Assembly (NCBI GenBank): GCA_001662425.1
Contig: BDDC01000106.1
Location: 1 to 64,000, forward strand
DNA from: Chlamydomonas sphaeroides
Taxonomy: Eukaryota > Chlorophyta > Chlorophyceae > Chlamydomonadales > Chlamydomonadaceae
DNA length: 64,000 nt
Direction: 5' to 3'
This document shows positions 1 through 12,562 of the stretch, in pieces (the stretch's first letter is position 1; each line of letters starts with the position of its first letter). A program made the position numbers and the translations under genes. The notes under the pieces were generated by a model. It saw nothing but the letters and a program-made list of their open reading frames with translations, did not search any database and was not told the origin of the DNA.

Positions 1-2410
1 CCCCTCGCCTCCTCCTTCCCCACCCGACTTTAACCCCCGCCGGCCCCCCAGCCCTCCTTCCCCGCCACCGTCGCCTCCTCCCTTCCCCCCGCCGCTGCCC
101 CCCGGCGTGGCGCTCCAGGTGTGCTCCACACACAAGCAGCACTGCCCGCGCCGGCAGCACCGCACCGGCAGCTGCACTGCCCGCACTGGCAGCACGCTGC
201 ACTGCCCGCACAAGCTGCCGCAAGCTGCCGTCTCGTCCAGTTTGCGTGCTTGCTGTCTCAAGGACGTGTCGTCCCCAACCACCCAACGCAGGCCGATGAT
301 TTCATTGCCAGGTACCAGAACGACGACCTGGCCGCCGATCTGAACAAGCCCGAGGACGTGTATCTGGTCATCGTCGACTTCATCAACAAGACCGCGAACG
401 CCTTCGTGAGTTGATGATGTTGTTGCTTGCTTGTGTATGGCTGCCAAATTCAGCCGCCCTGCGCCTGCTGGAGCACGCTGCTGACGCATGTTTGCTGCCA
501 TCCACGTGCTACCGTGTAATACTGCCGTACAGGGTGTGCCGTACAGCCAGATCGTGCTGCGCTTCATCAAGCTCGTTGACGGGACCAGCGTCGTGGAGTT
601 TGAGGTTGACCAGAAGAAGGTTGACCAGGCCTTCCTGCGCACGCGCCGCTCGGCGCTCGAGGGCGACGCACACAAGATCTTCTCTCAGGACGAGATCTTG
701 AGCCTGTACGGCGCCAACAGCGGCATCTCCGGCCTGGTCCGCGAGAAGCGCTACGCCGCGAGCGACGACATGGTCATGGAGGTGGGCGTGGGCATGGCTC
801 TGGCCTCTGCGGTGCTGGTCTTGTGTTGCATGGCGTCCAGCCTACCAGTATCGCGGTTCGATGGTCACTGTGCCGCCTGTCACGGTACCACGGCGTGTCG
901 GCCCCATGCCCCTCTGCATTGTGTGCCTTGTGGGGTCGCACCCCGGCCCTCGCGTCTCTCTAAGCTTGAACCCGGTGCCATGCCGTGCCCGTGCGCTCCC
1001 CCGTGCCACCCCGCAGCTCCAAGATCAAGAGGCCGTTGCGTACAAGAAGCTGGGTGTCAGCTCTCGCCGCATCATGCGCGAGCTCGAGGCGCAGTCGACC
1101 CCCCAGCAGCACGCGCTCGAGCACAGCTCGCGCAAGATGCTGCAGTTCCGCCTCCCCGACGGCAGCGTTGATGACATTCTCATTGGCTTCACGGTCATCA
1201 CCTACATCGAGGTCCCCTTACCTCCCTCGCCCCCGCCTCGCCAGTACCCTCCTGGCCAGGCCCCTCCTGGCCTGCCGCCCGCTCCTCCCTCGCCTCCTCC
1301 TCGCCCGCCTCGCCCTCCGCCGGTCAACCTGACGGCCATCTCGCAGATCATTGGTGCCGGGAACGTTACCAAGGGCTTCCCGCCGCCGTCGCCCATGCCC
1401 CCCGCGCCGCCCTCGCCGCCTCCCCTTCAGCGCCCACCGCCCCCTGCTACGGCGGTGCGCTACATCACTGTTCAGAACATGTCTGCGTTCGGTGCCGCCG
1501 GCAGGACCCGGTCGCTGGTCTGGTTTGACGACTCTGACTTCCGTTCCGAGCTTGGCAAGAACCTGCCCATCCAGCTGGTGAGTTGCGGCGGCTCGGGACA
1601 GCAATGCAAACATCTGCTAGCTGGAGGCGGGCAAGACACCAGTGACCTTGGCTCTGAGAGCCAAGGGCAACGGCACTAGGAAGTTTGTTGACACGTGAAA
1701 CACGCCTGCTTGCCCCCGTCCCCAGGTCGACTGGAACAAGCCTACCTGCCCTCGCTCCGGCTGCACGGCTTGCAATGAGGCGTGGAAGGCCGTTCCCGCC
1801 AAGATGAACGTGGCCGTTTTCTTCAAGGACCCCGTCCAGGTCTCGAAGATCTACATCAAGCAGGTGAGTGTTGCATGCGCATAGGGTCTGCCGGCCTCGC
1901 TCATGCGGTCCCTGCATTCGCTGGCCTGTTCATTTGCAGCCGCCCTGCCCACCGTGTACGCCCTTGCTCTGCTTCCTAACCCTGCTCCCGGCCCCGCTTG
2001 ACCCACACCCAAACCCGCAGCTGCGCAACACGGGCGTCATCAAGGTCCAGTTCATCAAGTGGGTTGCGCCCCCTACGGGAGTTGTCAACGACCAGACGGT
2101 CGGCAAGACGGTGTACGAGGTGACGACGGACGGCTCGGCCTGCTCGAGCGTCCTGCCCATCCCCATTGGCCGCAAGAAGAGCGGCATGGACCTCGAGGTC
2201 CCGTCCGGCGGCAGCCAGGAGAGCCTGCCCGCCAAGCTCGCGCGCAAGTCTGTGGGCGGCCTGCTGATCACCATGGAGCCGCGCCCCGACGGCGCCGGCA
2301 AGAACTACGGCCCCTTCATCGAGTACGTCAAGGTGGACGGCCGCGTGCTGTACCCAAAGAAGCCCTCGATGTACACGCCTGTCCAGCAGTCCGTGTTCTA
2401 CAAGAAGTAA
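1..2410 (+). CDS. PPSPPP-repeat hydroxyproline-rich extracellular glycoprotein, 3' part
   Basis: The gene enters from the left edge, so its start is missing. Exons read as 1-118, 292-405, 533-781, 1017-1577, 1726-1863 and 2021-2410, all in phase, ending in TAA. The first exon encodes a Pro/Ser rod. Exons 2-4 encode a folded region with an alpha/beta look (VIVDFINKTANAF, then VLRFIKLVDGTSVVEFEV), reminiscent of a SEA-like fold. Exon 4 holds two further PPSPPP blocks. Exons 4-6 form a Cys-containing C-terminal domain with ligand-binding beta-sandwich character (KIYIKQ...IKVQFIKWV, and GPFIEYVKVDGRVLYP near the end). Proline-rich rods between globular domains are typical of volvocine cell wall and matrix proteins, where the prolines are hydroxylated and glycosylated. 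The wall role is inferred from architecture; I do not recognise the globular domains with certainty, and no pherophorin signature is visible. Confidence 0.75.
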
Positions 2411-2580
2411 GGAGCTTGCTGTGGATGCAGCTTGCTACGCCCGACCCGCAACGAAACGGGTGCCGGGGAAGGCCAAGGAACGCATACAGGGGGCGTCAGC
2501 TGCGCAAGCAGCGGGGGATGCCGGTGGCCGGGTTAGGCAGCAGTGATGACGGACTGGGGTAATGTGCAGTTGTGTTGCAG

Positions 2581-2585
2581 TGTAA
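2581..2585 (+). terminator. TGTAA polyadenylation signal
   Basis: TGTAA lies about 170 bases after the stop of the PPSPPP glycoprotein gene. Green algae of the Chlamydomonas group use UGUAA as the near-upstream polyadenylation element, and the distance suits a short 3' UTR. Confidence 0.5.
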
Positions 2586-4318
2586 GAGCGTAGCAGACTC
2601 GGCTCGCCGTGAATTCATAATGGTATGATTGCGTTGCGAGTGAGTCGTCGTGTCTTTTTCTCTGTTTGTGTTTCTGTGTCTGGATCGATGTGCGCACGAT
2701 GAACGAGAACCTGGCGTACCATGCTCCGCGCTTGGCGGCCGTTGCTGAAAGGCAGCAACGTGCCGCTGGCTGCGTTGAGCTGGCGCTGAAGGCGGGGGAT
2801 TCGATAATTGGACACTGGCCTGCGGCTTGGCGCCTGCGGAGAGCTGGCGGGCTGAACAGTTTTTTGCGCGTTCCTGCCCTGCCGTGCCCCGTTGGCGTCA
2901 ATCAGCGGCGGCCCCATGTGCTGAGCAGCTCTCTATCACTGAGTCTCCGGAGCTTGGCAGGATGACGGTGTGCTGAGTGTTGTTGCGTGTATGCCGTGTG
3001 CTCCGCGTCGAGACTCCGCTGCAAGGGGACATGACGCGACGTTGTGTGTGTTAGTTGCGAAGTTGGCAGAGCGAAAAATATTGCTTGCGCGTTCTGACCT
3101 CGCCGTGCCCCGTAGGCGCTACGGCATGACCGGGTGCGAACGTGCCCCGTAGACGCTACGGCATGACCGGGTGCGAACGCTGGTGGCCGCCGGCCCGCGT
3201 TCTTCGCGCGCGGGAGGCACCTGAACCACGCGTGCGTCACCTCGGCCGACCATGCCGGCGGTCTCGGTCCCGGTTTTTTGCGCCGGCGAGGCCGTTGGCT
3301 TTGGGGTGGCTAGCAGTGGGGCGCCATGAACCCCCACTGACCAGGCGTGAGCTTGGTACAATTGCATGAGCATGGAGCTTGCGCGCCCGACATGAATGCG
3401 GCTGTGGTGTGCTGCCCTTCGTGCTGCTACCCTCTCTGCATTGTCCCTTAATTATGAGTCCTCACCGCGCTCCTAGCGCTGGCGGGCTGACCCCGTCTGA
3501 TGTACTCGGTTGTATGGTAAGCGTATAGTTTTCCACAAGCGTATGGTTGAGTAACTGCCAGCGCGCCTTAGCAAAACGGGTGGTAACGCGGCGGCTGCGC
3601 GCGGGAGGTTCTTTGCGCTGCGCGCTGCTCGGCGGCTAGCTGTAACAGGGCTTACCTTGAGCAACAGCACTCCAATGTCGCTCTGAATGCGGCCCGGCAA
3701 CGTTCCGACTGGACCTTGTGGATGCCAGCGCTGTCGGCGGCGAACGGGCTACGCACCTGTACACTGCGCCCGCCAGAGCCCGCTTGCCGACCCGGTACCG
3801 ACCGATGATGGTGCGCTACGCAGCGCAGCTGCTGGGGCATCGGCAGGCAGCGGGAGCAAGGACATCCTGGCGCACTGGGGCGCTAACCTCATCGGACGGC
3901 GGGGCAGGCATAGCAGGACAGAAGGGGGCCTGCTTGTTTAACGCTAGATGCATTCTCGCTGTATTATGCGTTGTGTCTCTTCCCCTCTGCTCGTGGCCAT
4001 CAGCTGGATCCGGAACATTTTGACTCGTATGGTTTACCGGTCCCCGTCAGATATTCATGCGCAATCCGAAAGACGTTTCAGCTTACCTTTGGCACGCAGG
4101 TGTGCACGAGCTCCTGCCGTTGCCCGACTTGCAACAATTGCTAACGTGTTTACACGTCTCACTGTACGTCGCTTGCGAGTGCAGGGCGTTGTTGTTGCTT
4201 GTGGCAGCTTTGAATAGGAGCTGCACGGGACCAAGCGAGGGCCAAGTTTGGATTCTCGCCTTGTCGCAATTGCCAACTACAGCTTATGTTCTTGCGGCCG
4301 GCGCTCTGCTCTCGAGAC
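2586..4318. other. intergenic stretch without a supported gene
   Basis: Several open frames of 60-100 codons occur on both strands, but none has a family resemblance, splice continuity or coding-like composition. It contains an exact-length 37-base tandem duplication (3105-3178). An ORF at 4057-4329 could be a 5' exon of the next gene, but nothing supports it beyond being open. Confidence 0.5.
3105..3178. repeat. 37-bp tandem duplication, two copies
   Basis: Copy one is 3105-3141 and copy two 3142-3178. They differ at one base by eye (gtaggcgc versus gtagacgc). A related, shorter sequence (ccgtgccccgttggcgt) appears near 2882, so the unit may come from an older repeat. Confidence 0.85.
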
Positions 4319-6242
4319 ATGTCTGGTGACGTGGCTGGCTCGGCTCTGGACTTGCTGCTAGCGGCTATGGCAGCTCGCGCCCACGCCCAGGACACTTGTG
4401 CACCGCCGGCCCAGCAGCTGTCGACAACGGACACGTTAACAGCTTCGGCGGCTCTAGCGGCTGGGCACTTGGGACAGCCTCACCTCCACCTCGCCGCTTC
4501 CAGTGGTGTTCGGCCTCTGCACATCCTGCAGGCGCAATTCAACACGCCCGCTCTCAGCCTACTGCAGCTGCGGGCGGCCTGCAACTCTGGGGCACTTCCA
4601 ACTGCGGATCAGCAGGTGTGCGTGGCTCGGCGCCTAAACAACAATACTGGCAAGCCGCGTCCGGGTGACACATGGACGCATCAGGCTCAACGCAACGGGC
4701 ACCACGCCGACCTCGAATGCCCCCCCCCTCCTTCTGCCGCAGCGCATGACTGCCGTGCTGTGCCTCCTCTTTAACCGCCAGGTGCGTGCTATGCTCGTGC
4801 AGTCGACGTGCTTTGATGTGCCCCTTGAACAGCTAGAGCCAACCAGCACTCGGTCGGCGCGGTGGGTGTCACGTACGGCTGTAGCGCCCAGCTCCGCCGC
4901 TGCCGAGCTCTGCGCCCCCGCCGTGGCACGCTTTATGTTAGACATGTGCCACACCCGCACCTATTAACATACTGTCAGCCCCACCCCCGCCAAACCCCCA
5001 TTACATTCCCCGCAGCGTGGTGGGCCGCAGCTGGCCGGTGCCAGGTCATCAGCCGCGGCACCGCAGCCCCACGGCGCAGCACCGGCCACCGCGAGCAGGC
5101 GGGGCGCACCGCCCGTCGTCACAACCTCCATGCCGCTGCGGCCCAGTGTTCGCGCCCAGGCCAGCGCACCCATCAAGGGCGCGAGCAGCCGCGGGAAGCA
5201 AAAGCCGGCCGCGAAGCAGGGCCCAAGCTCCAACCACAGCAGCGCCACCCATACGCACCTTGGAGTGCGCTCCGGTGGCGTGCGCCGCGCGCCAGTCTCC
5301 GCAGCCCCTGCAGCGCCAGCCGCCACAACCAAAGTGGTGCTGACCGCCCGCGCCGCGCATCTGATCGCCGAGCACCGGCCGATCGATGTCAGCGGCCGCT
5401 GCGGCCTGCCGGCTGAGGGCCCTGCTGCGGCAGGCTCCGCTCCTAGTGCCAGTGCTGCGCCACAGCGGGCCAATGGCGCGCTTCTGCAGAGCCAGGGCCA
5501 GCTGGCGGGCCCCACGCGGGTGACGCTGGACGCGATTCACCTGCAGCACCTCGCGTGGCAGCAGGCGGCAGCCCGGAAAGCTCGGCAGGAGTTGGCGCTT
5601 CTGCAAGCGCAGCAGCAGGCGGCGCTGCAGCACCTGCCGCCCCAGCGACAGGGCCTGGAGGACGCGGCCACGGCGGCCGGGCCAGGCCGGCTGTGCCCAC
5701 TGCAGAGCTTCGCAAGCGACGGCCCGGACAGCCCTACTCGCGGCCTGCCCGCGGCAGCCACGTGGCAGCCGCGCCGCAAGTCCGTGCCGCCCCTGCTGGT
5801 TGCGGCACAGCTCTGCGGCAATCAGGTCTCGCTCCGGCCATCCCCCTGCGGCGATGACGCTCCCTCGCCCGAGCCCTCGCCGCCAGCGGCCGACGTGGCA
5901 GCGTCGCCGCCTGCCACGGAGCACCAGCCTGACGGCAGCACGCCGACAGAGCAGGAGCCCGCGGTCATGGACCTGGACCGCGCCATGCACCCGAGCATGG
6001 ACCTGACCGAGATGCTCATTGCATGGCAGCCCGAGGCCGACGGCGGGGCGGACGGCATGTGCTGGCAGCCAGTGGCCCACGCCGCGGCGGCCGCCGGAGC
6101 GCCGCCGGCTCCGGCGGATGGCGGCGACACCTGCATGCCGGAGGTGGAGGTCGCCGGCGCCGACGACGACAACATGCTCCTGGCGAGCCTGCGGGCCTCG
6201 GGCCTGACGCTGGAGGAGCTGGAGGCCCTGCTGCCGCAGTAG
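4319..6242 (+). CDS. Ala/Gln-rich protein of unknown function
   Basis: A three-exon model keeps one frame: 4319-4615, a 39-base exon 4743-4781, and 5016-6242, about 520 residues ending in TAG. An in-frame ATG at 4286 would add 11 residues. I do not recognise a family. The long last exon encodes a basic Ser/Ala/Pro stretch, then an Ala/Gln-rich helix likely to form a coiled coil (HLAWQQAAARKARQELALL region), a Pro-rich spacer, and an acidic C terminus with two amphipathic segments (MDLTEMLIAWQ and the final LTLEELEALLPQ). Low-complexity Gln/Ala tracts with an acidic amphipathic tail are seen in transcriptional regulators, but no DNA-binding domain is visible, so this is only a possibility. The long antisense ORF over the same exon is judged to be its shadow. 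The first exon is the least certain part. Confidence 0.5.
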
Positions 6243-8630
6243 CGACTGGCGCGCGAGCGGCTGCTCCACGCGGGCCGACGGCTGCGCCAGCGGTGCACTG
6301 AAGGGGCCGGGACGTGCTACCAATTGTTCGCTAGCGGGATGCAGCGGCGGCCTAGCACCTCGGGGTTCTGGGTCCGTGCTGCCCTTGGCCAGCCGGCAGC
6401 GCGCACCGGCTGCTAGCACCGCATGGGATGGCGTGGTCGCGGGCGCTGCCCTCGACCCGCCGGCATCTTGCCAACCTCGTCTCGAATCTCGATTTACGTG
6501 AGCGAAGAAACGATGTTCGATGCTCGCGCCTTGTCTTAGGGGCGTGATTTGCCCGCCATCTTTACATTCTAGTGCTAAGCTGGCATTGAGGGCTGCGGCG
6601 CGCGTCCAAGAGGATGCGAGGATCGGTACTAGCGGAACTGCTGGCCGGTGATGTCGGGATGGGGTAGAGATGGGTAGAGTGGGCGACGCCGCGCCTGCTA
6701 CGGAAAGACGCAGCATTGCCGACATGGGTGTTCTTGTCCATTGTTTTCGCAACCCCTTCATTCACACGTGCCTCTGGTGGCACGTTGACATGTGTCACTG
6801 TCTGGTGCTGAGGCAGTGTTCGCTTCCCGCCGCTTTGTGTTCGCCGTCAAAAATGTGGGTCTTGCATAAGCCCGGGGGCTGTTGCCGGCTGGTCGTTGCG
6901 ACCGCCGAGGTTCGATCACACCAGGCTGTAGCCGGAAAGTGCCTGCTGCGACTGAGGTGCTTGTAGCTCAGTAACACATCTCGTGTGTAGTGTCCATGTG
7001 GGGCTCTTATCGCTTCTCTATGGTAGGCGGCTCTCCGTCGCGCAACGCCTGAGGTTATCCCTTTTGCCCTAACGCTGGGCTCGGTAAACATGGCTTTTTG
7101 TTGACGGCCCTGCTTGCTTCAATCACAAGCGAGCCCGCTTCTGTGCAACGCTTGAGTCCATGATGAACGTGGGCGTCCGGTTAAGATCGTGTTTCTGCGG
7201 CCGTATGTGCGCGGCGCGGGAACACAGGGGTACGGATGACGGGAGCACATGCTTTCTGACAATAAACGTCGAGGAGCCGGGGCTATTATTCATGTGTTCA
7301 CGTGTTATTCATGTGTGTGTAGAGCTGACGTCGGCTTGTTGCAGGGCTGGCGGGTGTGTGAGAGATGGACCGCAGGGCGTGCCTTGAAAGGCCTGCAACC
7401 AATGGGCGAGGGCTGGTCCGCTGCGGCTGTGGGTACACATGCGGGGGCGGGGAAGGCCAGGGCAACAAGCGCATGCGGACCAATGAACGTTTCCGGCAAC
7501 AGCATTGCGGTTGAAACGTCCATGTTCCTATGATGGTCTGATGCCATTCTGTCTGTTGCTGTCGGCCGCTGGTACGTGTCTGTGTTACGCTGGTAGCTGC
7601 CCGTCCAAGGCGGCGCCCTGTTGGAGGGCGGCCGGCCGGTTCCCAGAAATAAGGAGGAAGGCTACTTGCTGCTGCGGAGTGCCTGGCCGTCGCAAGCGCG
7701 TAGTCAGCTTGTTCCATGCCCCATGCGCTTGCGCTGCGGCCCCGCCGGATGCAGCCTGCTGCGCTGCGCTGTAGCGTTATTGGGCGGCTGGTGCGAGTTG
7801 TAAATCTTTGGACGCGGTGTGGCAGCAAGAGCGGCGCAGTGCGTGCCTCGAATGTGTATTGGCAGGCCTGGGGTGCCGCTCGCGTCCCGACACCCCCGCC
7901 AAGCGTCGTGCTGGCAACGCCGTGTGTGCTGCTCTTGCCGGAGATAGACAACGGTGACGTGTGCCTTAAGGATCTAGCGCGCGTCTAGGGCCAAACCGGC
8001 GGCAGACGGAGGCAGCCGGGTTGTCCTGCGCTGCGTCCTGCTGTGTACTCAGCGTGCCTGCTAGGTGTGTGCGTTCCCACGTCACCGTGTGTTTGGTTCC
8101 GTACTGGCTGTCTGCGCGCTGTTGTGTCTGGTGTGTTCAAGTGTTCAGTAGAACAGAACCCAACACGCGGGACAGCACGCCGTGGGCTGTGAAGCCGGTA
8201 GGGCAGGGTTCCAATGGCACATGGGTGCTGCTGTGCTCAAACATGTCTGTGCCTCGTGCGGCCGCTTGCGCCGCGCGGTCGTGGCGAGGCGTGCTCGCAT
8301 GGCTATGCTTCTATCGCTGGGTCCCGTTCAAGGTGTGCGGCGCGCTTGCGGCAGGGGTAGGCGGTGCGTGTGGCGTGCTGCGGTGCAGACAGTGCTTGGA
8401 CGGGTCGGTCATTGCGGGCTTTCTCCTAGAACTGCGTATCTGCTGGCACTGTGCTGCTGTACGATGAGGGTCATTCATAAGTGGACCGCAACGTGTGTAA
8501 TATTGCTAACGTGCAGTATGGCCTCGTCGTACGGCGCCGTACGCCAAACATCACCATTCCACTCCCACCAAGCATCATCAGGGGGGCCATACCCCAGAGC
8601 TGTCTGAGTCATGCTAGCACGCTATCAAGC
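6243..8630. other. intergenic stretch, with one copy of a dispersed repeat
   Basis: No ORF here shows a domain or a spliceable coding pattern. TGTAA occurs at 7799 and 8496 on the plus strand, but too far from the upstream stop to assign. TTACA near 6557 would be TGTAA on the minus strand, with no gene to match. The stretch carries a copy of the dispersed repeat at 8131-8181. Confidence 0.45.
8131..8181 (+). repeat. dispersed repeat, copy A
   Basis: This copy matches 43984-44036 with about six mismatches over 51 bases by eye, and matches the reverse complement of 46005-46048 more loosely. The shared core reads AGAACCC(A/C)ACACGCGG. It sits in intergenic DNA, whereas the other two copies lie in introns of the SHPRH-like gene. 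Confidence 0.6.
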
Positions 8631-11624
8631 ATGGACGTGCAGTTTGAGCCAAGCCCAGCGCTGCAGTGCCCTGCCGACCCACCCCACAGCCTGCTCGACG
8701 CGCTTCGCGTGCCGCACGTGTGGTCGCTGCTTGGTGGTCGAGCGGCCAGAATACTGCGCACCGCATGCAAGGGCGCTTGCGCTGCTCACGATGAGCTCTG
8801 CACCGACATGCATATCAACCTCGCGCGAGCAGCTTCACTCTTCCGGCGGCACATGGACGGCTCAGTTCCTGGCTCTTTATCGCTCGCTGCGATGGCGCAG
8901 CGCGGAGCTCGGCCGACCACACTAACCATCTCGGCAGCTTCGGGTTCCCCGGTGCCAGCCTCGGACGCCATCCTGTGAGGCATCGTACCCGAACACGCCC
9001 CATGGTATAGCATCCAAACCACCCTAGCCATTTATCCCTTTCCTTGCGCCTCACCTCTGCCGCAGCTGCTCGGTGCTTTCATCGGCCGCTGGCAGCGCCT
9101 CCACGATAGCGCTGTTGGGGGCGCACCGCCTCAGTGCGAGGGTGGCGCAGCAGATAGCCTCCTCAGCGCCCTTCCTGCAGGTAAGGCCGCTGCGGCTGCG
9201 AGCGCTCCGTTGTATGGCGGTCCTGCAGCGACCCAGCTGAGCCCACAGCGGCCCGGCCCCTCTGCGCTCGTGCGACCTCGGCGCCGCTGCCATACCCTCC
9301 CCAGCCTTCACCAACCTCACACCGCCCTCTGTTCCCTCAGACCCTCATCCTGGACGTCCCCGACGCCGCCACCGCCAAGGCTGCCGACGCCCTGCTGCAA
9401 GCGCTGGCCGCTACCGCGGCCACCCCCGCCAACACCCCCAACGCCGACGCGGCACGCACCCAAGCGCCCCCACCCTCCTCCGCCCCCGCCTCCTCGCCTT
9501 CCACCTCCACCACCGCGACCGCCACACCCTCCGCCACCGGCAGCGCATCCAGCTGCCCCACCCGCCTGCGGCGCCTGGAGTTGCAAGTGGGGCCGCACGG
9601 CTCGGTGCCGGGGGTGGCGGCGCTTGGGGGCTGGGGCGAGGCGCTGCAGGAGCTGGCTCTGGCGCTGCGCATGGGAGGCCGCGCGCCGCTGGGGCCGCTC
9701 AAGATGCGCGGCGACGAGCGTGAGTGCGGTTGGGGCTCGTTCTCCACGCTGCGGGAAGGGAGGTGCCGGGGTCTGGGTCGGCTTGCCGGGGGCCACAAGC
9801 TGGTGCTAGTGCGGTGGGCCATGCGTAGAAAGGCCCTGGGGCAGGAGTGAGGGCTGGGGCCCGGGGATGGAGGGACGCCGCAGCATGGCCTCGCTGCGTC
9901 CCTCGGCCAGGCACCCAGGCGACCTGCCGCTGCGTGCACCCAGGCGACCTGCCGCTGCGTGCCCTGCGTCCCACCCTCTGCAGCGCCGCCCGCCGTGGCC
10001 GCCATCGCCTCGCTGCCGGGGCTGCGCCGTCTGGAGCTGTACGGCAGTGCCGTACGGGAGCGCGTCCTGGATCCGTCGCACCGCCTGTACGGCCTGTCGG
10101 CGCTGACCGGCCTGACGGCGCTGCGGGCCGACCTGCCGTCTCGTTTCCTGGCGGCTCCGGACGACGGCCCGCTGCCGGCACGATACGGCGCCGACGGCGA
10201 TGCCCTCGAAGCCGCCGACGCCGCAGTAGCCGCGGCGGCCGCCGCCGTCGGCCAGCCCTGGCCGCCGCCAGACGGCGGCGGCTCCGCCGCCGCCGTCGCG
10301 CATCTGCGCTGGCGGTTGATCCCCGTCCAGCCGTGCCTCTCCTCACTCGTCGAGTTGCGGCTCGGCAAGTCGTACGACGTGACGCTGTACGACATGGATG
10401 CCGTACTGATACGCGCGACGAGCCTGACGCTGCTGGCGTGCCGGACGCTGGCGCCGCCACCGCTATGGGCCGGCGCGGCGGCGCTTGAGTCGTGGCTGGC
10501 GGCGCCGCCGGCGGCGCACTTCCCTCCGGCGCTGCGGGAGCTGCAGGTGCGTCGTTTAGAGGGGATCACGTCGGCATTGAGACGCTGGCTGGGAGCGTGC
10601 GCACAGAGTTAGAGTGCGGGAAGTGCAGGTGGGTGTCCCCTTAACACGCGCAAGTACGCGAAGCCCTGTAGCTGGCTGGGGGCATGCGTGACGAGTGCAG
10701 CGTGCGTGCTCGGCCTACTTCTGCTAGGCCGCCCGGCACGTCTCGCTGTGCCCGGCTCCCGACCGAGGGGCTACCCCGCCTCCCGCCCACCCCGCAGCTC
10801 CGGCACCTGCCGTCCGTGCCCATCCTGGCGGCGCTCGAGGCGGCGGCGCCGTCGCTGACGTCGCTCTCGTGCCGCCAGCTCGCGAAAGCCGCGCGCGCCG
10901 CCGCCGCTGGCCGCGCCGCCGCCGACGCTGCCGACACCACGGTGGCGGCTGGGGTTGGCGGTGCCGACGGCACGGCGCGGCCTGGTGCTGTCCGACGGAG
11001 GCCTGCCCCGAGCCCCTTCTCCAATTGTGGGTACCTATCGCTGGCGGGGGCGTTCAGCAGCCAGGACGCCCCGCCGGCGCCCGTCTGGCTACCTGATGCG
11101 ACGGCGGCGGCGTGCCGGCTGCTGGCGCGGCACTTCCGGCCGCTGACGCCAGCGGCGGCGCCCGAGGTGGCCGACGGCGCCGGCGGCCGCATGCCGCCGG
11201 CGCTTGCGCTCAACCCCTTCGCCGACTCCCCGAGGGTCCGGCTGGCGGAGCCGTCGGCAGGGCCCGGCGGCGGCGGCTGCGTGCTGTCGGCGCTGGCGCC
11301 GCTGGGCCCGGCGCTGCGGGCGCTGCAGCTGGTCCGCATGGAGTTGGGCGAGGGGCAGCTGCTGGCGCTGCGGACGGCGCTGCCAGGGCTGCAGGTGGGA
11401 GGCGGCTTGTGGCAGGGGCCGGGTCTCCGCCGACGCCGTGGCCACAAGCCCATCGATCGCCTCCTTGCGCAGCCCGAGTCCAACCGCGCCTTGGGCTGTG
11501 TCCTTTCGTGCCTGTGCCGCTGCCCTGGCTTGCGCGTAGGAGCTGCAGCTGGTCGGCTGCCCCGCGCCCCTGGCCGACGTGCTTGAGCTGCGCCGCTGGC
11601 TACTAGCGGCGGCCGAGCAGCGTT

Positions 11625-11656
<32 letters not shown>

Positions 11657-11920
11657 CAAGCCGCCGCCGCGGCTGATGCAGGCGCCGAGGCCGGAGCCGA
11701 GGCCGCGGGCGGGGCGGAAGCGGAAGCGGGAGGAAGCGGGAGCGGGGCGCCGCCAGCGGTGTGTGGCGGCGTGTGGGCGCCAATAGCGCTGCGGTCCGAC
11801 CTGCACGACGCCGAGCTGCGGGCGGCGGATGAGGCGGCCGAGCAGGCGGCGCTGGCGGCGGCCGTGTTGCAGAGCATTGGCGCGTGGCGGGGCCCCCGCC
11901 AGGGCGGCTCCAGCGGCTAG
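8631..11920 (+). CDS. leucine-rich-repeat protein, F-box/LRR-like
   Basis: Six exons keep phase: 8631-8974, 9066-9180, 9341-9719, 9984-10546, 10798-11394 and 11540-11920, about 792 residues. The N terminus has a helical segment (LLDALRVPHVWSLLGGRAARILRTACK) placed where algal F-box/LRR-type proteins carry their helical head, but a clear F-box is not visible. Repeats with the L..LEL / L..L.L pattern follow: LRRLELQVG, LPGLRRLELYG, LVELRLGKSYDVTLYDMD, LTSLSCRQL and ALRALQLVRMEL. Irregular Ala/Gly/Pro inserts break them up, as is common in this lineage. Exon boundaries tend to fall just after a repeat (…LRELQ, …LPGLQ, then ELQLVG). The C terminus is an Ala-rich helix. LRR proteins mostly bind other proteins; the partner cannot be told. 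A 25-base tandem duplication lies in intron 3. Confidence 0.75.
9909..9962. repeat. 25-bp tandem duplication next to a splice acceptor
   Basis: The unit (cacccaggcgacctgccgctgcgtg) occurs twice in a row in intron 3 of the LRR gene, ending about 20 bases before the acceptor of exon 4. Confidence 0.8.
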
Positions 11921-12562
11921 CAGGGGCCGAGCTGCGGGAGCTGCGGTCAGCTGCCGCGGAGCTGGCGCCTGCTGGGCACTCGCGCGGTGCGGCGCCGGTG
12001 CCTCACCGATGCTGCGGGCTGCCGTTTGCGGAGGCTCGTGAGGTGAGCTAGCTGCTGCTATGCGTGCGTGCCGGTGCCTGCAAAGCCGCTGCGGGCTGCC
12101 GCCGAGGAGGCGCAGGGCATGGGCTATCAGCAGCGGCATCTGACGGGAACGTGAGCGGCGGCGGCTGCGTCACTGGCTGGCGCGAGGCGTTGTGGGCAGC
12201 CAGGGTTGTTGATCAAGCTGTTGCAAGCGGCAGCCGAGGTGCCTGCTCCTGTCTGCCCCTCGCCCCAGCTGCAGCGCACGGCAGCGCCCGGCGATGCCCG
12301 CGCGCAGTCGCCGGCGCCTGACTTCGAAACACCCTCGTCACGAGGCCCGCAGCGCGCAGCACGCTGGGTCTGTCAGCGACGCTCATGCCACATGAAAACA
12401 CGAGTCCGCTGCGCCTCGTATTTCCGCAACTGTATCCCGTCAGCCAACGGGGTTCCCAACCGCTCGCCACCGGCAAGCTGGGACCCTACACCACAACAAC
12501 ACCGCGCTGCCCATTCCAGCCCGCCCCAGCGCGGCAGCCCTCGCCCCAGCCCCACAGCCGCA
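11921..12562. other. short convergent intergenic region
   Basis: It lies between the stop of the LRR gene and the stop of the minus-strand secreted protein gene, so it should hold both 3' UTRs. No TGTAA on either strand was seen, and no exon could be supported. Confidence 0.4.

Noticed and set aside
5049..6761. 570-codon minus-strand open frame
   Set aside because: It lies antisense to the plus-strand exon 5016-6242, reads as Arg/Ala/Gly-rich sequence typical of reversed GC-rich codons, and has no domain.
7298..7951. 217-codon minus-strand open frame in the 6.2-8.6 kb gap
   Set aside because: No recognisable features, no TGTAA at a fitting place and no splice partners.
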